64,000 nucleotides of DNA from a virus. The stretch lies in IMG/VR virus record IMGVR_UViG_3300030419_001484, positions 1-64,000 of that record; one strand, written 5' to 3'. Numbering within the stretch: position 1 is the stretch's first letter; each line of letters begins with the position of its first letter. A model generated the notes under the pieces. That model was not told the origin of the DNA, ran no database searches, and saw nothing but the letters and a program-made list of their open reading frames with translations. The position numbers and the translations under genes are program-made. Shown here piece after piece: positions 25,732-33,587 of this stretch.

Positions 25732-26190
25732 ATGTTTCATAATGTTTTGACTAATGATCATGTTAATGAATTAATTGAGATAGGACAATTTGAGGTAAAG
25801 TATTTTAGGTGTAATAATGTATGGGGTCATCAATCCTTTGCAGACATGAATAAAAAATATGCACACATTAAAAGTGTAAGTGACTTAGTAACTATATTAG
25901 AGAGTTTATATAGAATTACATTTAACAAACATTGTGAGGTAATAAAATTATGGTTTAATATTGTGAAACAAGATAGGGAGGGTTACGATTGGCACACTCA
26001 CTCTAATACGACAGCGATATATTATTTATTCAATACAGAAAATTCTGGGACTTTGATAGATAATGAAAAAGTTTATCAAGTAGATAGTATTGACAATTCT
26101 TTATTGTTTTTACAACCTAATATTAAACATAAAACACCAGATTGGAAAGGAAAAGATCGCATAACAATTGCGATAAATTTTAATGATTGA
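25732..26190 (+). CDS. 2OG-Fe(II) oxygenase, short form
   Basis: 152 residues. Y-D-W-H-T-H-S-N-T-T-A-I-Y-Y-L, N-S-L-L-F-L-Q-P-N-I-K-H-K and D-R-I-T-I-A-I-N-F give metal, distal His and Arg sites. It lacks about 40 N-terminal residues compared with neighbours. Confidence 0.75.
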   Translation: MFHNVLTNDHVNELIEIGQFEVKYFRCNNVWGHQSFADMNKKYAHIKSVSDLVTILESLYRITFNKHCEVIKLWFNIVKQDREGYDWHTHSNTTAIYYLFNTENSGTLIDNEKVYQVDSIDNSLLFLQPNIKHKTPDWKGKDRITIAINFND

Positions 26191-26192
26191 TT

Positions 26193-26855
26193 ATGAAAAA
26201 ATTTATACACAAAACTATACATCTTGAAGACCTAAATACCAAAACCATAGATAAAAAAAGGTTCTATGAAACTCCAGAGGGTGAACTGTATCCGTCTATT
26301 ACTACAGTTCTATCCGTAAGGAATAAAAAAGGATTATTTGAATGGCGTAAACGAGTTGGTGATGATGTTGCAAATTATGTTGCAAGAACAGCTGCAAATC
26401 GTGGAACTGCCGTTCATCATATGTGTGAGGACTATTTAAACAATGACTTTGATGAAGAAAAACACAAAAAGAAATTTCTCCCCTACTGCCTTTTCAACCA
26501 GTTACGAAAAGAAACTTTGGACAATGTTGACAATATTCATGCTCAAGAGTGTGGGTTATATTCGGACAAATACAAAGTCGCAGGGCGAGTAGATTGTATC
26601 GCAGAATATAATGGTGAACTTTCCATCATTGATTTCAAGACTTCTTCTAAAGAACGAAGTGATGAGTGGAATGAAAACTATTACATACAAGCATCTGCAT
26701 ACGCAGAGATGTTTGAAGAGCGAACTGGAAAACCGATTGAACAAGTCGTTATTCTGGTTGTTACTGAAGATGGAGTAGTACAAGAGTTTATTAAAAAGAA
26801 ACATGATTACCTACCCATGTTAGAGAATGTTATAGAGGAGTTTAATGGAGTATAA
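26193..26855 (+). CDS. PD-(D/E)XK exonuclease (RecB/Cas4-like)
   Basis: 220 residues. R-G-T-A-V-H-H-M-C-E, then G-R-V-D-C-I-A-E-Y and L-S-I-I-D-F-K-T-S-S show the H, D and DxK residues of the RecB-type nuclease core, with a Q-A-S-A-Y-A-E-M motif after it. Such exonucleases occur in marine T4-like phages and probably act on host DNA or in recombination. Start taken at 26193. Confidence 0.85.
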   Translation: MKKFIHKTIHLEDLNTKTIDKKRFYETPEGELYPSITTVLSVRNKKGLFEWRKRVGDDVANYVARTAANRGTAVHHMCEDYLNNDFDEEKHKKKFLPYCLFNQLRKETLDNVDNIHAQECGLYSDKYKVAGRVDCIAEYNGELSIIDFKTSSKERSDEWNENYYIQASAYAEMFEERTGKPIEQVVILVVTEDGVVQEFIKKKHDYLPMLENVIEEFNGV

Positions 26856-27453
26856 CTTAGATGATTTTATAGGTGTATTTGATGGAGCATTCGATAAAGA
26901 ATATTGTGATAGTTTAATTGATAAGTTTGAGTTTTTATCAAAAATGGGTAAAACTAAAAGTAGGGCAGAGTTTTCTGGTAACCCCCAATTAATTTTAGAC
27001 AACAATATATATTTTGCAATGTCTGACATGACAGATACACAAACAATGGGGTCTAACTTTACTTGGCTTCAAGAATTTAATATAAAAATGTGGGAGTGTT
27101 ATAATATATACACAAAAAAATATGGGACATTAAATAGTGTACAAAGACATCAACTTAACCCAGATGTAAAAATACAAAAAACGAAACCTAGTGAGGGTTA
27201 TCATGTTTGGCATTGTGAGAATGGAAATTTAAGTGATGCATCAAGATTAATACTTGTCATGTTGTATTTAAATGATATTGAAGAGGGTGGAGAAACAGAA
27301 TTTTTATATCAAAGTAGAAGAGTGCAACCAAAAATGGGAAGATTAGTTTTTTGTCCAACATCTTTTACACATACACATAGAGGAAACCCACCACTCAAAG
27401 GAGACAAATATATGTTAAATGGTTGGTTACAATACTATCATGAGATATCATAA
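26845..27453 (+). CDS. Prolyl-4-hydroxylase-like 2OG-Fe(II) oxygenase
   Basis: 202 residues. Y-H-V-W-H-C-E-N contains an HxE metal motif in place of HxD, followed by V-M-L-Y-L-N-D-I-E-E-G-G-E-T-E-F, the classic P4H turn, G-R-L-V-F-C-P-T-S-F-T-H (distal His) and K-Y-M-L-N-G-W. Lys in the last motif replaces the usual Arg/Lys 2OG anchor. The family is known in marine phages. Confidence 0.85.
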   Translation: MEYNLDDFIGVFDGAFDKEYCDSLIDKFEFLSKMGKTKSRAEFSGNPQLILDNNIYFAMSDMTDTQTMGSNFTWLQEFNIKMWECYNIYTKKYGTLNSVQRHQLNPDVKIQKTKPSEGYHVWHCENGNLSDASRLILVMLYLNDIEEGGETEFLYQSRRVQPKMGRLVFCPTSFTHTHRGNPPLKGDKYMLNGWLQYYHEIS

Positions 27454-27707
27454 TGTTAGATAAATTTTTTATAATAGTTACAATGGTCACTGTAAATCCA
27501 GAGTTAGGAACTGATCTATATGCATTTAAAAAACCATATGATACAAAAGAAGTTTGTGTAAAAAATTTAGAGTTAAATTATAATAAATACTTTACAGCCG
27601 CATATAATAATTATAAAGGAAAACTAAGTCCAGATAAAGCATATTGTATATCTGGTGAACTATTAAAACAAGTATTCGAAGGTAACATAACAAGTAACGA
27701 TATATGA
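27453..27707 (+). CDS. Small exported two-Cys protein
   Basis: 84 residues with a short hydrophobic N-terminus (about 4-13) and two Cys (in E-V-C-V-K and A-Y-C-I-S). Similar layouts at 43440, 45612 and 47818 suggest a paralogous family of small periplasmic or membrane-linked proteins. Overlaps both neighbours. Confidence 0.55.
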   Translation: MLDKFFIIVTMVTVNPELGTDLYAFKKPYDTKEVCVKNLELNYNKYFTAAYNNYKGKLSPDKAYCISGELLKQVFEGNITSNDI

Positions 27708-28015
27708 TAACATTAACTGAAAACGCAAAAGAATATCTAACAGATATGGTATCCAAGTCAGATGATACATATGCAAGATTATCTGTCAAGGGTGGTGGTT
27801 GTGCTGGTTTCGAATACAAGTGGGAAACTACAGACACAACCGAAAAAGGAACACTCATAGATGATGTCTTGGTGTTAGATACTATGGCTGAGATGTTTCT
27901 ACTTGGTTGCACTGTGGACTACATAAAAGAATTTGGTGGTTCTTACTTAACAGTTAAGAATCCTAACGCACACTCCTCATGTGGGTGTGGAACAAGTTTC
28001 TCAATTAAGACTTGA
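27704..28015 (+). CDS. A-type Fe-S cluster carrier (IscA/ErpA/HesB family)
   Basis: 103 residues. The three ligand cysteines are Cys33 (G-G-G-C-A-G-F) and Cys93/Cys95 (S-S-C-G-C-G), with family spacing. It would carry Fe-S clusters to apo-proteins. HesB-type genes are known in marine phages. Its stop abuts the tmRNA promoter. A link to the iron-dependent oxygenases is tempting, but those use mononuclear iron. Confidence 0.92.
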   Translation: MITLTENAKEYLTDMVSKSDDTYARLSVKGGGCAGFEYKWETTDTTEKGTLIDDVLVLDTMAEMFLLGCTVDYIKEFGGSYLTVKNPNAHSSCGCGTSFSIKT

Positions 28016-28040
28016 CAAACGGAACGAATCATGTTATAAA
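28012..28040 (+). promoter_or_regulatory. tmRNA promoter with ACGAATCA in the spacer
   Basis: TTGACA (28012-28017), 6 bases, ACGAATCA (28024-28031), 3 bases, TATAAA (28035-28040), with a 17-base spacer. TATAAATA at 28035-28042 also matches the late-promoter octamer, so expression both early and late is possible. Confidence 0.75.
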
Positions 28041-28046
28041 TATAGT

Positions 28047-28110
28047 ATAGTTCGTTGATACGGATTGAAAGATGGACAGGACTTGGGTGCGATACCCAAC
28101 ACCTCCACCA
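28047..28110 (+). ncRNA. ssrA: Permuted tmRNA, acceptor piece (3' half)
   Basis: The segment ends in CACCTCC-ACCA preceded by a T-arm, TTGGG-TGCGATA-CCCAA. The 7-base CACCTCC pairs fully (one G-U) with GGGGGTG at 28405-28411, which starts the coding piece nearly 300 bases downstream. This order, acceptor before coding, is the circularly permuted arrangement known from alphaproteobacteria and some cyanobacteria. The T-loop and the C-C-T-C-C-A-C-C-A end resemble alphaproteobacterial tmRNA. The 5' end is estimated from the promoter. Confidence 0.85.
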
Positions 28111-28250
28111 AACACTCGTCCAGTACAACGCCTTTGTAGTCGTAATGCACATGGTAAATTACTCACGGCAGATCGAACACGAATGGTAAGACATTTTAGG
28201 ATTTATCTGGTGTGGCGACCAGACGAGTACCTCGCTAAAAGGAGATTAAT

Positions 28251-28319
28251 ATGATTTTAGATAATACAATAATGGGGGGTCAAGACGATGAAGAACCCTC
28301 TAGTGCAAACAATAAGTAA
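28251..28319 (+). CDS. Mini-ORF in tmRNA spacer (22 residues)
   Basis: Acidic 22-residue ORF (M-I-L-D-N-T-I-M-G-G) with a good AGGAG ribosome-binding site 6 bases upstream. It overlaps the next small ORF in another frame, suggesting translational coupling. Too short for functional assignment. Confidence 0.4.
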   Translation: MILDNTIMGGQDDEEPSSANNK

Positions 28320-28404
28320 GTGGATGTTTAGAGCCTACATTGCATGGAGCATATGTGCAGACATCATAGTGATAGGTGGTATCATATACCTAATCTTTTT
28401 TTAG
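28288..28404 (+). CDS. Small membrane protein in tmRNA spacer
   Basis: 38 residues with one transmembrane helix (about 18-37) and a basic N-terminal region. Its start lies inside the 22-residue ORF and its TAG ends exactly one base before the tmRNA coding piece. A conserved-looking hydrophobic mini-protein; a holin-like or regulatory role is only speculation. Confidence 0.5.
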   Translation: MKNPLVQTISKWMFRAYIAWSICADIIVIGGIIYLIFF

Positions 28405-28620
28405 GGGGGTGAAATAGGATCGACTGACGTTGAATAGAAAAGTGGAGAACTATCGGTTTACCTCGTATCGGTTAAAAAAACTAAACGCAAACGATGATTT
28501 TGCACCTGTAGATTACGCACTAGCTGCTTAATCGTACTGAGTTCGGTGGGTACTTGGAAACAGAAACCCACCACAGTTTCAGAGTTTCGCTGACGGGCGA
28601 AAACGTGTCGTGCAAGGAAG
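28405..28620 (+). ncRNA. ssrA: Permuted tmRNA, coding piece with tag ORF
   Basis: Starts GGGGGTGAAATAGGATCGAC, the conserved tmRNA 5' acceptor strand and D-like region. The resume codon GCA at 28487 opens a tag read as A-N-D-D-F-A-P-V-D-Y-A-L-A-A with TAA at 28529-28531; the Y-A-L-A-A end is a classic ClpXP degron. A pseudoknot-like region precedes the tag. After it, GGTGGGT/ACCCACC and TTTCGC/GCGAAA hairpins suggest further tmRNA helices. The 3' end is an estimate. Confidence 0.85.
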
Positions 28621-28890
28621 AGATTCTCACCAGAGGGTCGAACTTGATTAGTTAGAGGTGGTACTCAGGCATGGTTGCAGAAATGCGTTGTGTCACATCA
28701 ATCTACCGATTGGAACTAGGTTCTGAAAGTATGAAAGAATGGTATCTTGGTCTTTCAGTTGTAGGTGTTAACCTTAGTCCTACCGACACAAATTAATGAT
28801 GCCTATGCGAATAGGTTCGGTTGAAAAAAATCGGTAAGATCATTAAGGGTCACTACTTAATAAGTGCGTGTGGGGTCATGGTTAACCCCA
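28621..28890 (+). other. Structured non-coding stretch after tmRNA
   Basis: No credible gene. Several perfect stems are visible: CTGAAAG/CTTTCAG, GTAGG/CCTAC, CCTAT-GCGA-ATAGG (a GNRA tetraloop), TTAATGAT/ATCATTAA enclosing that hairpin, and TGTGGGGT/ACCCCACA near 28869-28892. It could be a 3' extension of the tmRNA precursor or a separate small RNA. Confidence 0.5.
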
Positions 28891-28911
28891 CATCTTATAA
28901 ATGGAGTTATT

Positions 28912-29124
28912 ATGCAAAATACAAAGACGTTCTCACTTGAGATTGAAAAGATGGCCCAAGAAAAATCCATAACACACATGGATGCAGTTTTAGAATATTG
29001 TAAGACAAAAGAATTAGAACCAGAGTCAGTTACAAGACTCATATCAAAAAGTCTAAAAGATAAGATAGAAGCAAACGCAAGAGATTTGAACTATCTACCC
29101 AATCAAGCAAAGTTACCAATATAG
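28912..29124 (+). CDS. gp33: Late-transcription coactivator (T4 gp33-like)
   Basis: 70 residues. The pattern F-S-L-E-I-E-K-M, Y-C-K-T-K-E-L-E-P-E, L-I-S-K-S-L-K-D-K-I-E-A-N-A matches gp33 proteins of T4-like marine phages, which bind the RNA polymerase beta-flap and link late promoters to the sliding clamp. Start at 28912 has GGAG upstream; the longer reading from 28864 runs into the hairpin. The TATAAATA promoters in this window are its expected targets. Confidence 0.85.
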   Translation: MQNTKTFSLEIEKMAQEKSITHMDAVLEYCKTKELEPESVTRLISKSLKDKIEANARDLNYLPNQAKLPI

Positions 29125-29127
29125 TTA

Positions 29128-29718
29128 ATGTCACAATCAATAGATATCTATCTAACCTATTGTGCAATGAAGGCTCACTTTGGAAAAGGTGACTATGACT
29201 TTGTTAAGTTCAATGGTAAGACAAAGGTATCAAGAGACTCTTTCTGGAAAAGAAAAGACAGAGTATGGTTCGTGATGTTGGGTAGAAAGTATAACTCATC
29301 TCTCATAGAGAGTGTTGAAGATTATCTACTCGCAAACTTCTTGGTAGACAACAAAGGATATATAGGTAATTTTAATGACCAGAATTATTTTGATTGGATG
29401 ACTAGAATGTCAAGATTAGAAACATTATTTAAAAACGAAGCAACTAAATTATTTGAGGATGGGAGTTTAGACGTATTGAATGTTCCAGACAACTCTCACC
29501 CAAAACTTCTCAAAGAATATCTTGGTAAAAGAATATCACTAGAAACTATGGTGATACTAGATGGTATCTTTGACTACAGTTCAAAGTGGGATAAGAAAAT
29601 GAATGATGATATCATGTGGCCTGATGTAAAAAAACTTATAGAAAATTATAAAAAGTTCTTGACATATCCACATGATTCGTGTAAGATGGTAGTATTAAAT
29701 TTAACAAAAATGGAGTAG
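29128..29718 (+). CDS. gp59: Helicase loader (T4 gp59-like)
   Basis: 196 residues of the gp59 family: an all-helical protein with S-I-D-I-Y-L-T-Y-C-A-M-K, V-S-R-D-S-F-W-K-R-K-D-R-V-W-F near residue 35, and a Lys-rich C-terminal domain. It loads the gp41 replicative helicase at forks through gp32, also encoded nearby. Three bases follow the gp33 stop. Confidence 0.88.
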   Translation: MSQSIDIYLTYCAMKAHFGKGDYDFVKFNGKTKVSRDSFWKRKDRVWFVMLGRKYNSSLIESVEDYLLANFLVDNKGYIGNFNDQNYFDWMTRMSRLETLFKNEATKLFEDGSLDVLNVPDNSHPKLLKEYLGKRISLETMVILDGIFDYSSKWDKKMNDDIMWPDVKKLIENYKKFLTYPHDSCKMVVLNLTKME

Positions 29719-29722
29719 TGGT

Positions 29723-29914
29723 ATGGAAATGCCAGACAAATTAGTCATAGAACAACTCAGAGGTCAAATCAAAGGGTTGCAATATGACTGTGCAGAATTA
29801 CAAAAGAAAAATGACGAACTTGCAGAAAGATGTAAGAAACTTGCATCTCGTCAACCAACTTGGCCCAAAGGGTATTCACCCAGAAGGTATACACCGAAAC
29901 ATAAACATACATGA
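29723..29914 (+). CDS. Small coiled-coil basic protein
   Basis: 63 residues: a coiled coil (about 6-42) and a basic, Pro/Arg/His-rich tail. Lies between gp59 and a DUF115-like gene; unknown role. Confidence 0.6.
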   Translation: MEMPDKLVIEQLRGQIKGLQYDCAELQKKNDELAERCKKLASRQPTWPKGYSPRRYTPKHKHT

Positions 29915-30705
29915 GAACGATAGTCTACGGAAACGGAAAGTCACGCCTGAAATGGAATGTGAATAATGGTTTGATACCAAACTCTGTTGTCACATGGGGT
30001 TGTAACAGAATCTTTAATGGTAATGCAAAAATTGACAATCTTGTTTCCGTAGATTATCATGTGCAACATCTGATATACAAATCTGGATATGCACATGAGA
30101 ATAAATGTTGGTTCAGTGATTGGAATATTCTACCAAGTAATGTTCCCTACATTGATATTACATTTGGTGGACAAAAACCTAATCTACCAATTACAGAGAA
30201 TGACAGAGGTGATAGACAAAACTTGGTAGTCAATGGTAAATTTACGAAACCAAATGAAGGATTATATATAACTTGGGTTGATGATGAGGACATGGTTGAA
30301 AGTATAGATTTTCCTAGAGAATGGAGTTCTGGAACAACTGCTATACACCTTGCGTGTCAGAATGGTGCAACAGAAGTATATCTCATGGGATTTGATATTA
30401 GTGATGACCCAAGACATAACGTATATGAAAAAGAACAGAGTGAGTATCACTCACAAGTTTCTAACTTCAGTTTAAGACTTGACTGGGCTAGAGAATTGAA
30501 AGTTGTATTTAATGAATTTAAAGATGTGCAATTTATATGGGCAGAACCAAATAAATCTATGAATAGATTTATGGAGTCATGTAATTCATCTGATTTAAAT
30601 GCACTTATAAATAAGTCAGTGACAGGTCACGATAGACTTATATTTGATAATGATAATTTAACATACGATACATACGAAAACATAAGGAGAAAAATATGTC
30701 GTTAG
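29911..30705 (+). CDS. DUF115/glycosyltransferase-like hypothetical protein
   Basis: 264 residues. N-terminal V-Y-G-N-G-K-S-R and the later T-T-A-I-H-L-A-C-Q-N-G-A-T-E-V-Y-L-M-G-F-D-I resemble nucleotide-binding folds of DUF115 or bacterial sialyltransferase-like proteins. If so it could alter a sugar on the cell surface, but the match is weak. It overlaps gp32 by 10 bases. Confidence 0.45.
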   Translation: MRTIVYGNGKSRLKWNVNNGLIPNSVVTWGCNRIFNGNAKIDNLVSVDYHVQHLIYKSGYAHENKCWFSDWNILPSNVPYIDITFGGQKPNLPITENDRGDRQNLVVNGKFTKPNEGLYITWVDDEDMVESIDFPREWSSGTTAIHLACQNGATEVYLMGFDISDDPRHNVYEKEQSEYHSQVSNFSLRLDWARELKVVFNEFKDVQFIWAEPNKSMNRFMESCNSSDLNALINKSVTGHDRLIFDNDNLTYDTYENIRRKICR

Positions 30706-31580
30706 ATACGCTAAAGAGAAGTAATTCTCTAGATAAATTACTCAACGCAGTAAAAGAGGACAATGCACCTCAAGAGAAAAAATCATACATTGATGAAAGA
30801 CTATGGAAACCAGAACTGGATAAATCTGGGAATGGTTATGCAGTTATTCGTTTTCTTCCATCACCAGAGGGTGAGGACTTGCCTTGGGCGAAAGTTTGGA
30901 ATCATGCATTTCAAGGCCCAACAGGTCAATGGTATATTGAAAACTCACTTACAACAATCGGTCAGAAAGACCCTGTGTCAGAGTACAACTCAAAGTTGTG
31001 GAACTCTGGTGTAGAGTCTGACAAAGAGATTGCAAGGAAACAGAAAAGGAAACTACAATACTTTTCTAACATTCTTGTAGTGAGTGACCCAAAACACCCA
31101 GAGAACGAAGGTAAAGTATTTCTGTTTAGATACGGAAAGAAAATCTTTGATAAAATGATGGAAGCGATGCAACCAGCATTTGAAGATGAAACACCTATCA
31201 ATCCATTTGATTTTTGGGAAGGTGCAGACTTCAAACTAAAAATCCGAAAGGTAGATGGTTTCTGGAACTATGATAAATCAGAGTTCGCAGCTACATCACC
31301 TATCGCAGATGATGAGTCTAAAATTGAAACTATTTGGAAATCACAGTATTCTCTTGCAGAGAAACTTGATGCAAGTAACTTCAAATCTTATGATGAGTTA
31401 TCTACTCGTTTTCATGCAGTGATTTCTGGTACTACCAAAGTTGGTAACGTATCTGAAGAGATGGATGATGAACCGATTGCAACACCAGTTGTTGATACTA
31501 AACCAGTGGAGTCACCTGTAACCTCAAAAGAGGAAGAGGATGACACTATGGATTATTTTTCAAAACTCGCAAACGGATAA
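30696..31580 (+). CDS. gp32: Single-stranded DNA-binding protein (T4 gp32-like)
   Basis: 294 residues. The N-terminal basic region, the OB-fold with L-V-V-S-D-P-K-H-P-E-N-E-G-K-V-F-L-F-R-Y-G-K-K-I, and the acidic C-terminal tail ending D-Y-F-S-K-L-A-N-G follow T4 gp32. The T4 zinc site (C-P-V-C) is replaced by D-P-V-S, so the zinc ligands are missing. It coats single-stranded DNA and recruits gp59 and gp61. Confidence 0.93.
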   Translation: MSLDTLKRSNSLDKLLNAVKEDNAPQEKKSYIDERLWKPELDKSGNGYAVIRFLPSPEGEDLPWAKVWNHAFQGPTGQWYIENSLTTIGQKDPVSEYNSKLWNSGVESDKEIARKQKRKLQYFSNILVVSDPKHPENEGKVFLFRYGKKIFDKMMEAMQPAFEDETPINPFDFWEGADFKLKIRKVDGFWNYDKSEFAATSPIADDESKIETIWKSQYSLAEKLDASNFKSYDELSTRFHAVISGTTKVGNVSEEMDDEPIATPVVDTKPVESPVTSKEEEDDTMDYFSKLANG

Positions 31581-31587
31581 TGGTTTC

Positions 31588-31663
31588 GCTGGTGTAGCTC
31601 AATTGGTAGAGCAACTGATTTGTAATCAGTAGGTTGGGAGTTCGAGTCTCTTCACCAGCACCA
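31588..31663 (+). tRNA. tRNA-Thr (anticodon TGT)
   Basis: GCTGGTG acceptor pairs with CACCAGC; D-arm with AATTGGTAGA loop; anticodon stem CTGAT/ATCAG with loop TTTGTAA (anticodon TGT, reads ACA); T-arm GGGAG-TTCGAGT-CTCTT with one G-T pair and a terminal G-T; encoded CCA. The 3' end lies directly against the stop codon of the convergent tape-measure gene. Confidence 0.95.
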
Positions 31664-33583
31664 TTAGTTGTTGGCAGTGTTTGCAACTTCATTTGCAAAT
31701 CTATCTTCTAAGTATAATAGATTTGTTTTACTGATTTTGTCACCTTGAACAGTTGTATCCCCACCATTGTAAATATTAACTCCAGAACTCTCTACATTTC
31801 TTCCACCAAACTTTATGAACGCTGAAAATGCGTTTGCAAACTTTTCTAATATACCACCAGACACATCAACATTGTCTGCTTCTATCTTGACAGTTGGTTT
31901 TGCAATCCCTTTACCACCAAGTTTTTGAATACCAATATCTAGTTCTGGGTCAAATGCACCCATTATGCCTGGTGCAGATGGAGCGCCAGGATAATATCGG
32001 CTCTTGGATTCAAAAGGATTTCTGCCTGCAAATGAAAATCTATTGAATATAGGAAGATCTAAATCACGCATTTGTGTTCCCAATGCGGCCTTACCAGCTC
32101 CTAGTGGTGCAACATCTTTTACTGTCATTTGACCACCACTTACTGTTTTTCCAGGCTTTTCTCCAGTTCCATTAAACAATTTGTTTATGTCATACCCACC
32201 TAAGATCTGTGGTATTAATTTTGGAAATGATTTTACATCCATACCAAGTGCAAATTCAGCAATACCAGCTGCAAGTTTTTTTCCTACTGCTTCACCAGCA
32301 AAATAACCAATTACTCCACCACCAGCAGATCCAATGAGAGTACTAAGACCAAATGTTGGTACTGCACCTATTGAACCTATTATTCCTCCAAGTATTGCCC
32401 CTAAAGCACCACCACCAAGACCAGTAAGAATACCAGTTAATTGTTCAAACTTCTCTTGTTTAGTTCCCTCAGAACCAAAGATACTAATCAAATCTTGTAT
32501 TGCAAAAAATTGTGCTAAGAGAGGAACTCTTCTAACCACTCCCTTTAAAGTTTTGAGAAATGTACCACCTCTACCAGTAACCAATTTGGTCTGACCTTTA
32601 CTCAACTGCCCCTCTTCTGCAAGTTGTCGTATGAGTTTATCTTGGTCTGGTGCTTTACCAGCAATCAATTTGCCATCTGCACCTACTCTTCTTAACTCAC
32701 CTTTATCACTTAATCTAAATGTTTCACCACTTTTTAATTTAAAATCCTTATCTTTTTTAATACCTATATCTTTTGCAGTCAATTTTGTTTGTGATAGACC
32801 TTTTCCATACCCACCACCAGCACCAAGTAACAACCTTGCGGCTAAAGTTGAAACTGTCGCAACTGTCGCTGCCAGTGCATTAGTTAAATTAAATACTGCA
32901 TCTTTCATATTTTGCACTATGTTCTCTGGTTTAAAATCTGCAATCGCATCTATTATATCATCAAATAAATCACTTCTTAAAAACTTAATAACTGCACCTA
33001 TAGCAACAAGACCAGCAAGTCTACCAAAAGTAAAGCCAGGAAGAACTTTACCTATACCTTTGTTGATAAAACCAGCAACAGTTGTCAGTGGATTTATGAT
33101 AGGTGCAAATGCAAGTTTTAAACTATCTACTTGTGCTTGTCTTAAATCCTTGTTTATCTCTTTTTTCTGAGATGGAGATGCTTCTCGTTTTCTTAGTTCA
33201 AGTTCTTGTATTTGTATTTTATTATTTCGTTTTAGGAACGCAAGATTTTCCTCTGCTTTACCACCATTTGCTTCTATTCTTTTTGCAATCTCTGCCTGTG
33301 CTTCTTTTTGGTCTTTGATGAATTGTGCTTCTTTACTGAGTTTTATTCTATCTTGTCTTCTCTCATCTCGATCTAGTTTAATTTGTATTTTTTGTGCTTG
33401 TAATGATTTCTTTTCAGTACCAGATGCAGTCTTGAGTTGATCTGAAATCTTCTTTAACGTAGCTTGTTCTTTACCAAATCTTATATCTTCTTGTCTTTCT
33501 GATTTAGCGGTTTCTTCATTACGTCTTTCCTCCATGTTCTGGAGAACTTTCATAAAATCTTTTGTGGTTACTCCCTCTGCCAT
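31664..33583 (-). CDS. Tail tape-measure-like protein (gp29-position)
   Basis: 639 residues. The N-terminal 160 residues are a long charged coiled coil. The middle contains hydrophobic, Gly-rich helices (about 170-240, 380-450) typical of tape-measure proteins, which stay inside the tail tube and help DNA cross the membrane. The C-terminus is beta-like and Gly-rich. It lies directly downstream of the frameshifted gp26/gp51 chaperone pair, as tape measures normally do. T4 gp29 itself is about the same size. Confidence 0.65.
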   Translation of the reverse strand: MAEGVTTKDFMKVLQNMEERRNEETAKSERQEDIRFGKEQATLKKISDQLKTASGTEKKSLQAQKIQIKLDRDERRQDRIKLSKEAQFIKDQKEAQAEIAKRIEANGGKAEENLAFLKRNNKIQIQELELRKREASPSQKKEINKDLRQAQVDSLKLAFAPIINPLTTVAGFINKGIGKVLPGFTFGRLAGLVAIGAVIKFLRSDLFDDIIDAIADFKPENIVQNMKDAVFNLTNALAATVATVSTLAARLLLGAGGGYGKGLSQTKLTAKDIGIKKDKDFKLKSGETFRLSDKGELRRVGADGKLIAGKAPDQDKLIRQLAEEGQLSKGQTKLVTGRGGTFLKTLKGVVRRVPLLAQFFAIQDLISIFGSEGTKQEKFEQLTGILTGLGGGALGAILGGIIGSIGAVPTFGLSTLIGSAGGGVIGYFAGEAVGKKLAAGIAEFALGMDVKSFPKLIPQILGGYDINKLFNGTGEKPGKTVSGGQMTVKDVAPLGAGKAALGTQMRDLDLPIFNRFSFAGRNPFESKSRYYPGAPSAPGIMGAFDPELDIGIQKLGGKGIAKPTVKIEADNVDVSGGILEKFANAFSAFIKFGGRNVESSGVNIYNGGDTTVQGDKISKTNLLYLEDRFANEVANTANN

Positions 33584-33587
33584 TTAC

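Noticed and set aside
28072-28254. 60-codon ORF across the tmRNA acceptor end
   Set aside because: It overlaps the T-arm and CCA of the tmRNA acceptor piece, has no ribosome-binding site, and its composition (Arg/Pro-rich) is unlike the phage's proteins.
28405-28860. RNase P RNA or one-piece tmRNA
   Set aside because: No RNase P consensus was seen, and no acceptor 3' strand or T-arm exists downstream of the tag; the matching acceptor lies upstream.
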